DNA of 64,000 nucleotides, taken from contig JAQFVV010000043.1 of assembly GCA_028023455.1 (NCBI GenBank), positions 1,551,483 through 1,615,482 on the forward strand, in the 5' to 3' direction. Both the position numbers and the translations under genes were made by a program. The notes beneath the pieces are model-generated. The model was not told where the DNA came from and did no database searches. It saw only the letters and a program-made list of their open reading frames with translations. The DNA is from Epiperipatus broadwayi (Eukaryota; Onychophora; Udeonychophora; Euonychophora; Peripatidae). The number at the start of each line of letters is the position of its first letter. The first letter of the stretch is position 1. Below, piece by piece: positions 1 through 10,775 of this stretch.

Positions 1-740
1 TTCGAACCCCTCTACCTGCAATCATGATTCGATTCATCACTAAATATTAAAAAATATAATTTTTTATAAATAGAAAGTTCAGTTCCACTACATATCATAG
101 ACTTCAGTATTGGTATATATGCTATTTGGTTTTAGATATAAAATAATAAAAATATGAATATATATATATTAAGCTATACATTAATAATCAATACAGAAAA
201 TAGTTGTAGTCATTTATACATTTTAAATATAACTTAATTATTAAATATTATGTAACTGCTATTTTGTGGGTGACAGTTATAATATAAATAGCTATATATC
301 AAAAAAAAAAAATACTAAGAAAAAATAATAATAATTCTTATCCAAATATTATTTATTTGAATATTCATACACATAAAAATTAAAAAGCTGTGTTTAGTGG
401 TAAACTCGTGGAATTTCATCAGATGAACAATTTTTTTTTTCAGGTATATATGTGAGGATTTTTATATACACAATATATACTTTTATTAAAAAAAAAAAAA
501 AATTAATTTGTTTATATAAAAACTGAAGTCAATAAAATTGTTTTTAATTAAGTAAGAACTTTAAAATTATACTGTTAATTTGATCGGGAAGAGCTACAAT
601 AATTCCATTCAAGTGACAGAATTATTTTTTAACCTTTAGTTATCTAAATCTTTTAACTCTTGAGTCTGTTGCTTTGCTGATAGTATCACAAACACAAATC
701 AAAATAATGAAGATAAGCTATCAAATCTTGGTCAATCATT
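1..740. other. AT-rich stretch without a gene
   Basis: No coding region is visible. The first ten bases resemble a tRNA B box on the minus strand and may be the cut end of a tRNA-derived repeat. The rest is A/T-rich sequence with poly-A runs near 301-312 and 487-502. Confidence 0.5.
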
Positions 741-815
741 GATGGCCTCTAGTGGTTAGCATAGCTGCCTACCGAGCAGCTGGCCCGGGTTTCGCTTCCC
801 GATCAACGCATTTGA
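741..815 (+). repeat. tRNA-derived SINE-like element, family S1 copy 1
   Basis: An A-box-like block (about 752-763) and a B-box-like block (about 788-797, ending TTCGCTTCCCG) are followed by a short A tail. The same arrangement recurs at 10308-10410 and 10690-10775 (minus) and 21006-21090 (plus). All four share the unusual B box TTCGCTTCCC and a downstream ATGACATA-like tail, so this is a dispersed family and not a working tRNA gene. Confidence 0.55.
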
Positions 816-1557
816 CATACAAAAAAAAACTATCAAATCTTGTTTATATATCTAAGCAGATGCCAAATAACACCAGTAGTTAGAAATACATATATTATAA
901 AGTTTATCATTTGGAAATATTACTTACATATTGAATAATAATAATAATAATAATGTTTTACAATAAAACCTGCAGCCAAAATACATCAGATATACTTTTA
1001 AATAGTAGCACGTGTATATAAAATAGTATTATCTTCTTTAATTAAATATGCAAATACACGTGTTCATAATAATAAATGATAAAAAAGATTATAATTTACT
1101 TAATTTTAATATGACTATAAAAACTCAATTAGGCTTACAGTGTTATTGAAAAAACATTGTAACTTTATTAGTAAAAACTACCTTGTAATTCATTGACACA
1201 TTATAAATACATTTAGTAATTTATGAGATACAAATTTAAATTAATACGTAGTGAAGTAGCTAAAAATATTTGACAGAATTAGTGTAAAGTATTTATAATT
1301 ATCATCTAATTTGAATCTTACTGAATGACGGCAGTATTTTATCCATTCACATTAAAAATAAATCTGCCCTGGTGTGAATTGCTTTCAATAAAAAAAAACT
1401 TGACACAGAATAAAAATAATCATAATAATATCTATTAAGTATAATGACATATATTAAAAAAAAAAATCAAGTCAGATGTCACACGACCTAATTTAATAAG
1501 CTTGTATTACAAATGTTATATAAAGAGCTCGCAAATAAGCTGTTAACAAGCTTTGCA
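816..1557. other. AT-rich stretch without a gene
   Basis: No ORF, exon or transposon signature is visible. It holds a short (AAT)n run near 938-953 and several poly-A runs. Confidence 0.5.
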
Positions 1558-1620
1558 GAATATCCCCAACCCCAGACCGGTTTCTGCTACTGGCGTCCTC
1601 AGTGAGGTGCTAGGGTATTC
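1558..1620 (-). ncRNA. Hammerhead ribozyme motif, solitary copy
   Basis: Read on the minus strand, all invariant core parts are present: CUGAGGA (1596-1602), GAAA (1581-1584) and a cleavage-site C at 1575. Stem III is the self-complementary ACCGGU. Stem II is short, with two clear pairs (GC with GC) closed by a C/A mismatch. Proximal stem I pairs CCUCA with UGGGG, and distal stem I pairs GAAUA and CCC with GGG and UAUUC around a bulged A. The proximal stem matches the palindromic elements elsewhere in the window, but stems II and III and the flanks differ. It lies on the same strand as the asteroid copies, about 270 bp past the stop of copy A. It could be a lone remnant of a ribozyme-bearing retroelement or a 3'-flank ribozyme. 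Folding was done by eye. Confidence 0.72.
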
Positions 1621-1887
1621 GAGCATTACTAAACTATTTAGATTCTGAAAAAGACTGCAAGATCAACTGAAATTGGAAATATTAAAGTTTTAAAATATTT
1701 TAATATTGTTAAAAATCTCTAATAATGACAATGTTAATATTGATCTATAAACTCATAAAACATTAGCAGTATATAAAATGTCATTTTCAATATTCATAAT
1801 TATTATATTAAATATCTGTTTTTCAAATGAAATTTTAAAAATTTCAAGTTTTAGAATTTATGTTACTAGAATTGAGACTACTACATT

Positions 1888-3777
1888 TTAATTTACATTT
1901 AAAATTGCATACTTATTACTAATATTGCAATTAATCACCACATCAGGTTGGCCATCCTCAGACATAAGTAATTCATCTTCAAAATCATTTTGTTTTGTTT
2001 TTCTATGAGGTTTCTTTATTCTTCGTTTTCTTTTCTTTCCTTCTGTTCTCACCCAACCGTTTTCATCTTGAAAATTCTCCTGCGGAATGGCTTCAAAAAT
2101 TAAGTATTTCAATTTACAAAAACTCAAATAAAGATTGCTTTGAAACCCAAACAATCTGTTTAAAAAATCATCAGTATCCAACTGCTGCTTTAAATCAAGA
2201 TAGAACATGAGTAAAAAGGTGCCACTGTCAAATTTTGCTGTTTGAAATGATGGAATCGGCTCATTTAATAACTGATTTAAAGTTAACGAAAAAAGCATGC
2301 ACGATTGAAACTCACTAAATATATGAGTTTCATCAACGTCTACATTAACATGGTTTTTATTATCAATATTATACTTATGTAACTTATTACAAAATTTTTC
2401 TGTCATTCCATTTTAAGTATTTTTATCCCAAATTAATTCCTCATCAAATTGTTCACTTGGAATATTATTTGCAAACAAAATATTCCCTCTTAAGAAAGAT
2501 GTAATTATACTTATAACATGACATTCTGTAATCTTAAGATCAGTATTTTTAATCCAATACCTTAAAGTAGCTACAACTAAACGTAACTTTTTTGGAAATT
2601 TCTTTAAATGGTATTTATCAACATCAAGAACTTCCCAAATAATAGATTTCTTCTGCTTTTTGGTTAACTGGGGTAATTCCCTGAGAGATGGAAGCCAAAT
2701 CTAGGTAAACAGTAAATAGGTGTTACGAAATTAGAAATCAAGTCCAAACCCCCGTCTCTGCGTTCATAATCGTTTACATCATGCTGTTCATTACTTTCAA
2801 GCTCACCTCCTTCAGTGTCCAAAGAAAGTAATAATCCATAAATGACTTTGCGAAGAAATATCGAGACATTTTAGGAATTAGCAAATTTTATGTTTTCAAT
2901 TTGACAAGGTAAAAAATTTCTTAGTAATGTGAAGATGTTAAGGACAAATGATGGTAACTTACCAGAGCAGAAATTCGAAATAAACCAGCTTGGTATAATA
3001 TTTCCAGCAAAAGTTCTAACGGAGCAAATTTCAGATGTTTTATCTGGGTCTTCTAATTTAAAATGCTGCGCAAGATTTGAGTGGATGTCAATATAACTAT
3101 ATGTGATTTCATGGACAAGGTTTTTAATTTTATTTTGTGAGTCTTTTTCTACAAAAGTTGCAATTTTTTCAATAGCTACATTAATATTTTTTGATGATTT
3201 TAACCACGTCAATGTACTGAATATTTTCCTACAGTTGTCAGACGAGAAATTATTCTTACACGATAATAAAATTTTTGCAAAAAATAAATTAAATACATTT
3301 GGTGGAAAAACGTCATTAAACAATGACGCAAAGACTAACAGCATGGACACTTGTAATCCTTTAAAATATTTGGTAAAGTTATGTACATAAAAAATTTTGC
3401 AGTCAATATAATAAAATTCTGATTTCTTTGAAGATTTTTTGCATAATTTACGTTTATAATCTAACATTCCTGGAGGTATAAATCCACAATGTATATTAAA
3501 AATGTAAAAGTCACTGTCCATACTCAAGACTGGGCATTTCCATTCATTAGCGAAAGCGATTATTTCTTCATCAGCTTCAAACACAGCCTGACCATATGGA
3601 ATTTTCAATTTACTCAGACAATCTTTAAAAACATGATTAGCTAAAATTGGAGTTACTTTTGTAAAATAACCCATTTGTATCCTTTTAACATCCTGAATCC
3701 TTTTCTTGGAACGTGTAATACATGTGTTTAATTTATAATCATTAGGATCATAGCCACCATCAAATACAACGCAAGGA
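1888..3777 (-). pseudogene. Asteroid-like nuclease pseudogene, copy A
   Basis: This is a broken copy of the gene at 5840-8005. It lacks about the first 73 residues, including the start and the first catalytic aspartate. Compared with copies B and C it has a TAC-to-TAA stop near 2871, a 4-bp frameshift deletion near 2695 (within the TAAGCC segment), an AAA-to-TAA stop near 2415, and a 60-bp in-frame deletion near 2395. The 60-bp loss lies between two short AAAATTT repeats, as expected from replication slippage. Two open pieces remain: 2871-3674, which keeps the downstream acidic residues of the nuclease domain, and 1888-2406, the C-terminal region. It cannot encode a full nuclease. Confidence 0.9.
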
Positions 3778-3851
3778 ATCTGTTTTTCAAATGAAATTTT
3801 AAAAATTTCAAGTTTTAGAATTTATGTTACTAGAAATGAGACTACTACATT

Positions 3852-5765
3852 TTAATTTACATTTAAAATTGCATACTTATTACTAATATTGCAATTAATC
3901 ACCACATCAGGTTGACCATCCTCAGACATAAGTAATTCATCTTCGAAATCATTTTGTTTTGTTTTTCTATGAGGTTTCTTTATTCTTCGTTTTCTTTTCT
4001 TTCCTTCTGTTCCCACCCAACCGTTTTCATCTTGAAAATTCTCCTGCGGAATGGCTTCAAAAATTAAGTATTTCAATTTACAAAAACTCAAATAAAGATT
4101 GCTTTGAAACCCAAACAATCTGTTTAAAAAATCATCAGTATCCAATTGCTGCTTTAAATCAAGATAGAACATGAGTAAAAAAGTGCCACTGTAAAATTTT
4201 GCTGTTTGAAATGATGGAATCGGCTCATTTAATAACTGATTTAGAGTTAACGAAAAAAGCATGCACGATTGAAACTCACTAAACATATGAGTTTCATCAA
4301 TGTCTACATTAACATGGTTTTTATTATCAATATTATACTTATGTAATTTATTACAAAATTTATACCTTTCAATTAATGTAACTTTACAAATGAATTTACT
4401 GAAAGGTGTTTTATAAAATTTTTCTGTCATTTCATTTTTAGTGTTTTTATCCCAAATTAATTCTTCATCAAATTGTTCACTTGGAATATTATTTGCAAAC
4501 AAAATATTCCCTCTTAAGAAAGATGTAATTATACTTATAACATGACATTCTGTAATCTTAAGATCAGTATTTTTAATCCAATACCTTAAAGTAGCTACAA
4601 CTAAACGTAACTTTTTTGGAAATTTCTTTAAATGGTATTTATCAACATCAAGAACTTCCCAAATAATAGATTTCTTCTGCTTTTTGGTTAACTGGGGTAA
4701 TTCCCTGAGAGAAGGAAGTAAGCCAAATCTAGGTAAACAGTAAATAGGTGTTACGAAATTAGAAATCAAGTCCAAACCCCCGTCTCTGCGTTCATAATCG
4801 TTTACATCATGCTGTTCATTACTTTCAAGCTCACCTCCTTCAGTGTCCAAAGAAAGTAATAATCCATAAATGACTTTGCGAAGAAATATCGAGATATTGT
4901 AGGAATTAGCAAATTTTATGTTTTCAATTTGACAAGGTAAAAAATTTCTTCGTAATGTGAAGATGTTAAGGACAAATGATGGTAACTTACCAGAGCAGAA
5001 ATTCGAAATAAACCAGCTTGGTATAATATTTCCAGCAGAAGTTCTAACGGAGCAAATTTCAGATGTTTTATCCGAGTCTTCTAATTTAAAATGCTGTGCA
5101 AGATTTGAGTGCACGTCAATATAGCTATATGTGATCTCATGGAGAAGATTTTTAATTTTATTTTGCGAGTCTTTTTCTATAAAAGTTGCAATTTTTTCAA
5201 TAGCTACATTAACATTTTTTGACGATTTTAACCACGTCAATGTACTGAATATTTTCCTACAGTTGTCAGACGAGAAATGATTCTTACACGATAATAAAAT
5301 TTTTGCAAAAAATAAATTAAATACACTTGGTGGAAAAATGTCGTTAAACAATGACGCAAAGACTGGCAGCATGGACACTTGTAATCCTTTAAAATATTTG
5401 GTAAAGTTATGTACATAAAAAATTTTGCAGTCAATGTAATAAAATTCTGATATCTTTGAAGATTTTTTGCATAATTTATGTTTATAATCTAACGTTCCTA
5501 GAGGTATAAATCCACAATGTATATTAAAAATGTAAAAGTCACTGTCCATACTCAAGACTGGGCATTTCCATTCATTAGCGAAAGCGACTATTTCTTCATC
5601 AGCTCAGACAATCTTTAAAAACATGATTAGCTAAAATTGGAGTTACTTTTGTAAAATAACCCATTTGTATCCTTTTAACATCCTGAATCCTTTTTTTGGA
5701 ACGTGTAATACATGTTTAATTTATAATCATTAGGATCATAGCCACCATCAAATACAACGTAAGGA
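3852..5765 (-). pseudogene. Asteroid-like nuclease pseudogene, copy B
   Basis: A second partial copy with a long open frame of 567 codons (3852-5555) starting at the Met of SMDSD. Upstream it is broken: relative to copy C it lacks 38 bp near 5604 and 2 bp near 5714, which together shift the frame, and like copy A it has no 5' end beyond the VVFDGG block. What stays open is the last pair of catalytic aspartates and the whole C-terminal half, but not the XPG N-terminal motif. High similarity to copy C and retention of a long frame suggest recent duplication. Whether it is transcribed cannot be judged. Confidence 0.85.
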
Positions 5766-5839
5766 ATCTGTTTTTCAAATGAAATTTTAAAAATTTCAAG
5801 TTTTAGAATTTATGTTACTAGAATTGAGACTACTACATT

Positions 5840-8005
5840 TTAATTTACATTTAAAATTGCATACTTATTACTAATATTGCAATTAATCACCACATCAGGT
5901 TGACCACCCTCAGACATAAGTAATTCATCTTCGAAATCATTTTTTGTTTTTCTATGAGGTTTCTTTATTCTTCGTTTTCTTTTCTTTCCTTCTGTTCCCA
6001 CCCAACCGTTTTCATCTTGAAAATTCTTCTGCGGAATGACTTCAAAAATTAAGTATTTCAATTTACAAAAACTCAAATAAAGATTGCTTTGAAACCCAAA
6101 CAATCTGTTTAAAAAATCATCAGTATTCAATTGCTGCTTTAAATCAAGATAGAACATGAGTAAAAAGGTGCCACTGTAAAATTTTGCTGTTTGAAATGAT
6201 GGAATCGGCTCATTTAATAACTGATTTAGAGTTAACGAAAAAAGCATGCACGATTGAAACTCACTAAATATATGAGTTTCATCAATGTCTACATTAACAT
6301 GGTTTTTATTATCAATATTATACTTATGTAATTTATTACAAAATTTATACCTTTCAATTAATGTAACTTTACAAATGAATTTATTGAAAGGCGTTTTATA
6401 AAATTTTTCTGTCATTTCATTTTTAGTGTTTTTATCCCAAATTAATTCTTCATCAAATTGTTCATTTGGAATATTATTTGCAAACAAAATATTCCCTCTT
6501 AAGAAAGATGTAATTATACTTATAACATGATATTCTGTAATCTTAAGATCAGTATTTTTAATCCAATAAATTAAAGTAGCTACAACTAAACGTAACTTTT
6601 TTGGAAATTTCTTTAAATGGTATTTATCAACATCAAGAACTTCCCAAATAATAGATTTCTTCTGCTTTTTGGTTAACTGGGGTAATTCCCTGAGAGATGG
6701 AAGTAAGCCAAATCTAGGTAAACAGTAAATAGGTGTTACGAAATTAGAAATCAAGTCCAAACCCCCGTCTCTGCGTTCATAATCGTTTACATCATGCTGT
6801 TCATTACTTTCAAGCTCACCTCCTTCAGTGTCCAAAGAAAGTAATAATCCATAAATGACTTTGCGAAGAAATATCGAGACATTGTAGGAATTAGCAAATT
6901 TTATGTTTTCAATTTGACAAGGTAAAAAATTTCTTCGTAATGTGAAGATGTTAAGGAGAAAGGATGGTAACTTACCAGAGCAGAAATTCGAAATAAACCA
7001 GCTTGGTATAATATTTCCAGCAAAAGTTCTAACGGAGCAAATTTCAGATGTTTTATCCGAGTCTTCTAATTTAAAATGCTGTGCAAGATTTGAGTGCACG
7101 TCAATATAGCTATATGTGATCTCATGGAGAAGATTTTTAATTTTATTTTGCGAGTCTTTTTCTATAAAAGTTGCAATTTTTTCAATAGCTACATTAACAT
7201 TTTTTGACGATTTTAACCACGTCAATGTACTGAATATTTTCCTACAGTTGTCAGACGAGAAATGATTCTTACACGATAATAAAATTTTTGCAAAAAATAA
7301 ATTAAATACACTTGGTGGAAAAACGTCGTTAAACAATGACGCAAAGACTGGCAGCACGGACACTTGTAATCCTTTAAAATATTTGGTAAAGTTATGTATA
7401 TAAAAAATTTTGCACTCAATGTAATAAAATTCTGATTTCTTTGAAGATTTTTTACATAATTTACGTTTATAATCTAACGTTCCTAGAGGTATAAATCCAC
7501 AATGTATATTAAAAATGTAAAAGTCACTATCCATACTCAAGACTGGACATCTCCATTCATTAGCAAGAGCGACTATTTCTTCATCAGCTTCAAACACAGC
7601 CTGACCATATGGAATTTTCAATTTACTCAGACAATCTTTAAAAACTTGATTAGCTAAAATTGGAGTTACTTTTGTAAAATAACCCATTTGTATCCTTTTA
7701 ACATCCTGAATCCTTTTCTTGGAACGTGTAATACATGTGTTTAATTTATAATCATTAGGATCATAGCCACCATCAAATACAACATAAGGACTGACATCAC
7801 AAGTTTTCAATAGATGGAAAAACTTTTTAATAACTTCCGTAAATGCATCGTAATCACCGGTGAAAGAAGTCCTCTGCATCAGACTATAATAAAGTTTATG
7901 TTGCAAATTATTTCCATCAATTATAATTTGAGTACTGTGGAGTTTATGATTCTGAAGAAGCTCGGAATGACTCTCTACAAATGTTGATAAACCAGGAATG
8001 CCCAT
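5840..8005 (-). CDS. Asteroid-family FEN1-like nuclease, intact
   Basis: A 721-residue protein beginning MGIPGL, the family's characteristic start. Residues 1-165 form an XPG/FEN1-type N-terminal nuclease domain. The visible acidic residues match the FEN1 metal ligands: D30 in IDGNN, D78 in VVFDGG, E139 and D141 in FEADEE, and D159 and D161 in SMDSD. The middle is a divergent leucine- and lysine-rich region. The tail (about residues 675-695) is strongly basic and may be nuclear or nucleic-acid binding. Length is close to human ASTE1 (679) and fly asteroid (815). The start is supported by the family motif and by a splice acceptor four bases upstream, so the whole frame lies in one exon after a 5'UTR intron. 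Asteroid proteins are linked to EGFR signalling in flies and to DNA repair in mammals; the exact substrate here is unknown. Confidence 0.9.
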   Translation of the reverse strand: MGIPGLSTFVESHSELLQNHKLHSTQIIIDGNNLQHKLYYSLMQRTSFTGDYDAFTEVIKKFFHLLKTCDVSPYVVFDGGYDPNDYKLNTCITRSKKRIQDVKRIQMGYFTKVTPILANQVFKDCLSKLKIPYGQAVFEADEEIVALANEWRCPVLSMDSDFYIFNIHCGFIPLGTLDYKRKLCKKSSKKSEFYYIECKIFYIHNFTKYFKGLQVSVLPVFASLFNDVFPPSVFNLFFAKILLSCKNHFSSDNCRKIFSTLTWLKSSKNVNVAIEKIATFIEKDSQNKIKNLLHEITYSYIDVHSNLAQHFKLEDSDKTSEICSVRTFAGNIIPSWFISNFCSGKLPSFLLNIFTLRRNFLPCQIENIKFANSYNVSIFLRKVIYGLLLSLDTEGGELESNEQHDVNDYERRDGGLDLISNFVTPIYCLPRFGLLPSLRELPQLTKKQKKSIIWEVLDVDKYHLKKFPKKLRLVVATLIYWIKNTDLKITEYHVISIITSFLRGNILFANNIPNEQFDEELIWDKNTKNEMTEKFYKTPFNKFICKVTLIERYKFCNKLHKYNIDNKNHVNVDIDETHIFSEFQSCMLFSLTLNQLLNEPIPSFQTAKFYSGTFLLMFYLDLKQQLNTDDFLNRLFGFQSNLYLSFCKLKYLIFEVIPQKNFQDENGWVGTEGKKRKRRIKKPHRKTKNDFEDELLMSEGGQPDVVINCNISNKYAILNVN

Positions 8006-8024
8006 GCTCCTAAAATAAGAAAAG
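8006..8024 (-). promoter_or_regulatory. 3' splice site before the asteroid start codon
   Basis: On the minus strand a pyrimidine-rich tract, TTTTCTTATTTTAG, ends in AG at 8010-8011, followed by GAGC and the ATG at 8005. This implies a 5'UTR intron whose upstream exon I could not place. Confidence 0.7.
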
Positions 8025-8424
8025 AAAATTAGTACGATCTGAATAAGTCATAATTATATTGATTAAAAATATACAATATGCACAATATATTTCTATACAA
8101 AAGCACTTTATGTATATATTTCTTGGGCTAACCCAGTCTTAAACTTGAATCTTTAATCATAAATATATATTCAGGAATTGGAACTCCCATCTATAGATAA
8201 ATGGTAAATATTGTCAGTACTCAAATCAAATCTTTCATAGAATAAATAAAATATAGTCAAGGTTATATGCAATCCAATAAACATCACATGATCACCATTT
8301 CTTATGCTTGCTTGTAACTGTTATTAAAACAGGCAAAAACTCACTATACATATTGCCACAAAGCAAGCTAGAGTAATCAATGGATGCCAGAAGGCTTGTG
8401 CATAAAATCCATATCTAGGGTCTA

Positions 8425-8491
8425 CTCATCCAATATCCCCAGACTAGTTTCTGGCTTGGGGCCTTCGTCAGTGAGGAGTCTTGGATCTGAG
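8425..8491 (-). ncRNA. Hammerhead ribozyme motif in F1, left arm
   Basis: Core CUGACGA, a short stem II, GAAA and the self-complementary ACUAGU followed by C are all present on the minus strand. Stem I has the proximal pairing UCCUCA/UGGGGA, an internal loop, and the distal pairing AUCCAA/UUGGAU. Confidence 0.75.
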
Positions 8492-8836
8492 AGCACTGCA
8501 CCTAGATCTAATGCATCCCTCCAGCAACCACCTTTTATCTCCATTTAACTACAAAACCATGAGTTTTAAATTGAAAACACCTTAATATTTTCAATCCAAG
8601 CCCATCAGCTTATGTAGTCATATAGGTTTGAACTCAGTTCAGTACCCATACATTTTGGTCTCTGGTTAATACACAATGTATACTGAGTTCAGACCTATAT
8701 GACTACTTAAGCTGATGGGTTTGGATTGAAAATATTAAGATGTTTTCAATTTAAGACTCATAGTTTTGTAGTTAGGTAGAGCTAAAAGGAGACTGCTGGA
8801 GGGTTGCAATAGAGCCTAAGACCTAGTAGCAGTGCT

Positions 8837-8903
8837 CTCAGATCCAAGGCTTCTCACTGACGAAAGCCACAAGCCAGAAATTAGTCTGGGGATATTGGAT
8901 GAG
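8837..8903 (+). ncRNA. Hammerhead ribozyme motif in F1, right arm
   Basis: CUGACGA lies at 8857-8863 and GAAA at 8877-8880. Stem III reads AUUAGU, so its self-complementarity is broken by one change. Stem I keeps most pairs. It is probably a weaker copy than the opposite arm. Confidence 0.6.
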
Positions 8904-9011
8904 TAGGTACTAGATGGGGATTTCATGCACAAGCCTTCTGGCATCCGTTGATTACTCTAACTTGCTGTGTGGCAATACATATAATGAATTTTTGCCTATT
9001 ATATACAATCC

Positions 9012-9879
9012 TAAGAGATTTCTATTTGCATAAGGCCTGTATATATTTTCATTTTTGAACACATACGAATACTAATAATTTTAGACTACAATACCCAAAA
9101 GTGGTTTTTGTGGACATTTTTCAGTACCCCTGAGAGTATTATGTGCGTATATCTGTTGACATTCAATTTTACAATTCCAAAGGGTAGATATATTATATAA
9201 TACATATCACATTACAATCCTATCACAGAACATTCTCGTTCCAAATACGTTACTCAGAATTATTTTTGCAGGCAATCTTATAGCAAGACCTTTTAATAAA
9301 CTTGCAAATAATCTTACTTTTCATTTATCCATGTCCATTCATGCAGTCTAACAAAAGGAGAATGGTCTGTGATACAAATAATCTTAAAACGTTACACATT
9401 CAAGGCAGTAGTAAATTATTTATGTGTAATTGAAATTAATAATAATCATCACATTACTTATCTTCCAAAATGACAAATCCTTCACATCAATCTCCAAATA
9501 ATGCTTTATTGCCCAAATATTACGACCTCTCAAAAAAAAAACTATTTGACTACTTAATCCACAACTCTCTGCAAGATGTTCCAGCTGTTGGTCTAATTTT
9601 GAGATAATTAAAATCATTTCTATTAAAACAAAAATTTCTTTTTTTGGCTATCGCTCTTGATCTACATAGAACAAACATATATTCATAAATGGCAAGGATG
9701 GTATATATATAAATGTCACCATGACGTTCCTCTTATTTTCAACATTTGGTTTAGTTGAAATTTTTTCTATTTCCTCTATTAATAAATACCAGAGATACCT
9801 ATTGTTAACTTGAATAAAAATGAACACATGGTAATCCCACCTTCAAATCCCCAGATTATTTCTACTATTGGTCTACATC
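9012..9879. other. AT-rich stretch without a gene
   Basis: No coding or transposon signature that I can support. Confidence 0.4.
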
Positions 9880-10307
9880 AATTCGTAGAAGGCTCTGGAG
9901 GCAAATAAAATTAATTATTGACCCTAGGGTATATCCTTCCTAACTTCTCTACTTTGACAAAAAGACATCTAATTTAATTTCTCTTTCACTTCATGTTTTC
10001 CTCAATAAATAACCTAATTAATTATTCCAGGGTATTTTTTCCATTTTTTCAAATCCTCATCTCAAAACTATGCTACCTTTCCATTTTATAATGGTTCAAA
10101 TTTCTGTACCAGTTAAAGCCATATCAAGATCAACAAAATCACTTTTTAATCTTATTAACAGCCTGTTTACCCATTACAATTCTCAATTTAATATCTTAAC
10201 TATTTCTATCATCAGATACACAATTTCCTCAATATTTAAAAACAATCTAATCAAAAATGGCCTGCCGAATGTCGTCTCCATCTACAACCATTTTAGATGT
10301 ATTGATT

Positions 10308-10410
10308 TTTTTTTCCCCCCATATGTCAAAGCATCGGCCGGGAAGCGAACACACAACTGTCTGCAAACAACTGCTTGCAAGGCAGCTGTGCTGACCTCTC
10401 GGCTACTCTA
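10308..10410 (-). repeat. tRNA-derived SINE-like element, family S1 copy 2
   Basis: On the minus strand: GCCGAGAGGTCAGCACAGC (A-box region), a long arm, then TTCGCTTCCCGGCC and an A-rich tail (the T/C run at 10308-10320 on the plus strand). The long arm between the boxes suggests a Leu- or Ser-type tRNA ancestor. Confidence 0.6.
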
Positions 10411-10689
10411 ATTTTCCACAAATTTCATCAATTATATATGATTAACATTTTAAACTTATTCTTAATATCTGGTTTCTGCAAAATCTTCCTACCTAAATAC
10501 TAACATCAACTTTATACAAATAAATATTAAAACAATAAAGAGATTGACAAACACTACAACTGCCTTATATTCTTGTTATATCTTTATGTTCTGAAGAATT
10601 TAAACTTATTCATGAACAACTTTGTAATAATTATTTCTTCTCCCAATCTATAATCTTATTTTTCAAAACATTTCTCAAGATCAATTCAT

Positions 10690-10775
10690 AGCATCGGCTG
10701 GAAAGCGAACGCAACAACCGTCTGCAACCAACTGCTTGCTTGCAAGGTGGCTGCGCTGTCCTCCCGGTTACAACG
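10690..10775 (-). repeat. tRNA-derived SINE-like element, family S1 copy 3
   Basis: Same layout as the copy 280 bp away: the GCTTGCAAG anticodon-arm region, a CAGACGGTTGTTGCG-type arm and TTCGCTTTCCAGCC. The A box is less well kept. Confidence 0.55.

Larger units (their letters stand above)
1814..8005 (-). repeat. Tandem array of three asteroid-gene units
   Basis: Three head-to-tail units start at 1814, 3778 and 5766, each with the same ATCTGTTTTTCAAATG block. The first two are 1964 and 1988 bp. Units A and B break off at the same coding point, just upstream of the codons for VVFDGGYDPND, and run straight into the 3' flank of the next unit. Unit C alone continues to a start codon. This fits unequal duplication of one partial unit, followed by decay of the two partial copies. 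Confidence 0.88.
8263..9011. mobile_element. Palindromic hammerhead element F1
   Basis: Two inverted arms meet near 8660. The element is bounded by a 13-bp target duplication with one mismatch (TTATATGCAATCC at 8263-8275, TTATATACAATCC at 8999-9011). The left end is the family's constant terminus (CATCACATGATCACC); the right end is truncated. Both arms carry a hammerhead motif. No ORF of its own is visible. The constant end, variable end and target duplication fit retrotransposition with 5' inversion. Confidence 0.82.

Noticed and set aside
1995-2210. Plus-strand frames over the asteroid copies (also 3103-3390, 3959-4174)
   Set aside because: They are antisense shadows of the asteroid coding sequence and occur at equivalent places in each unit.
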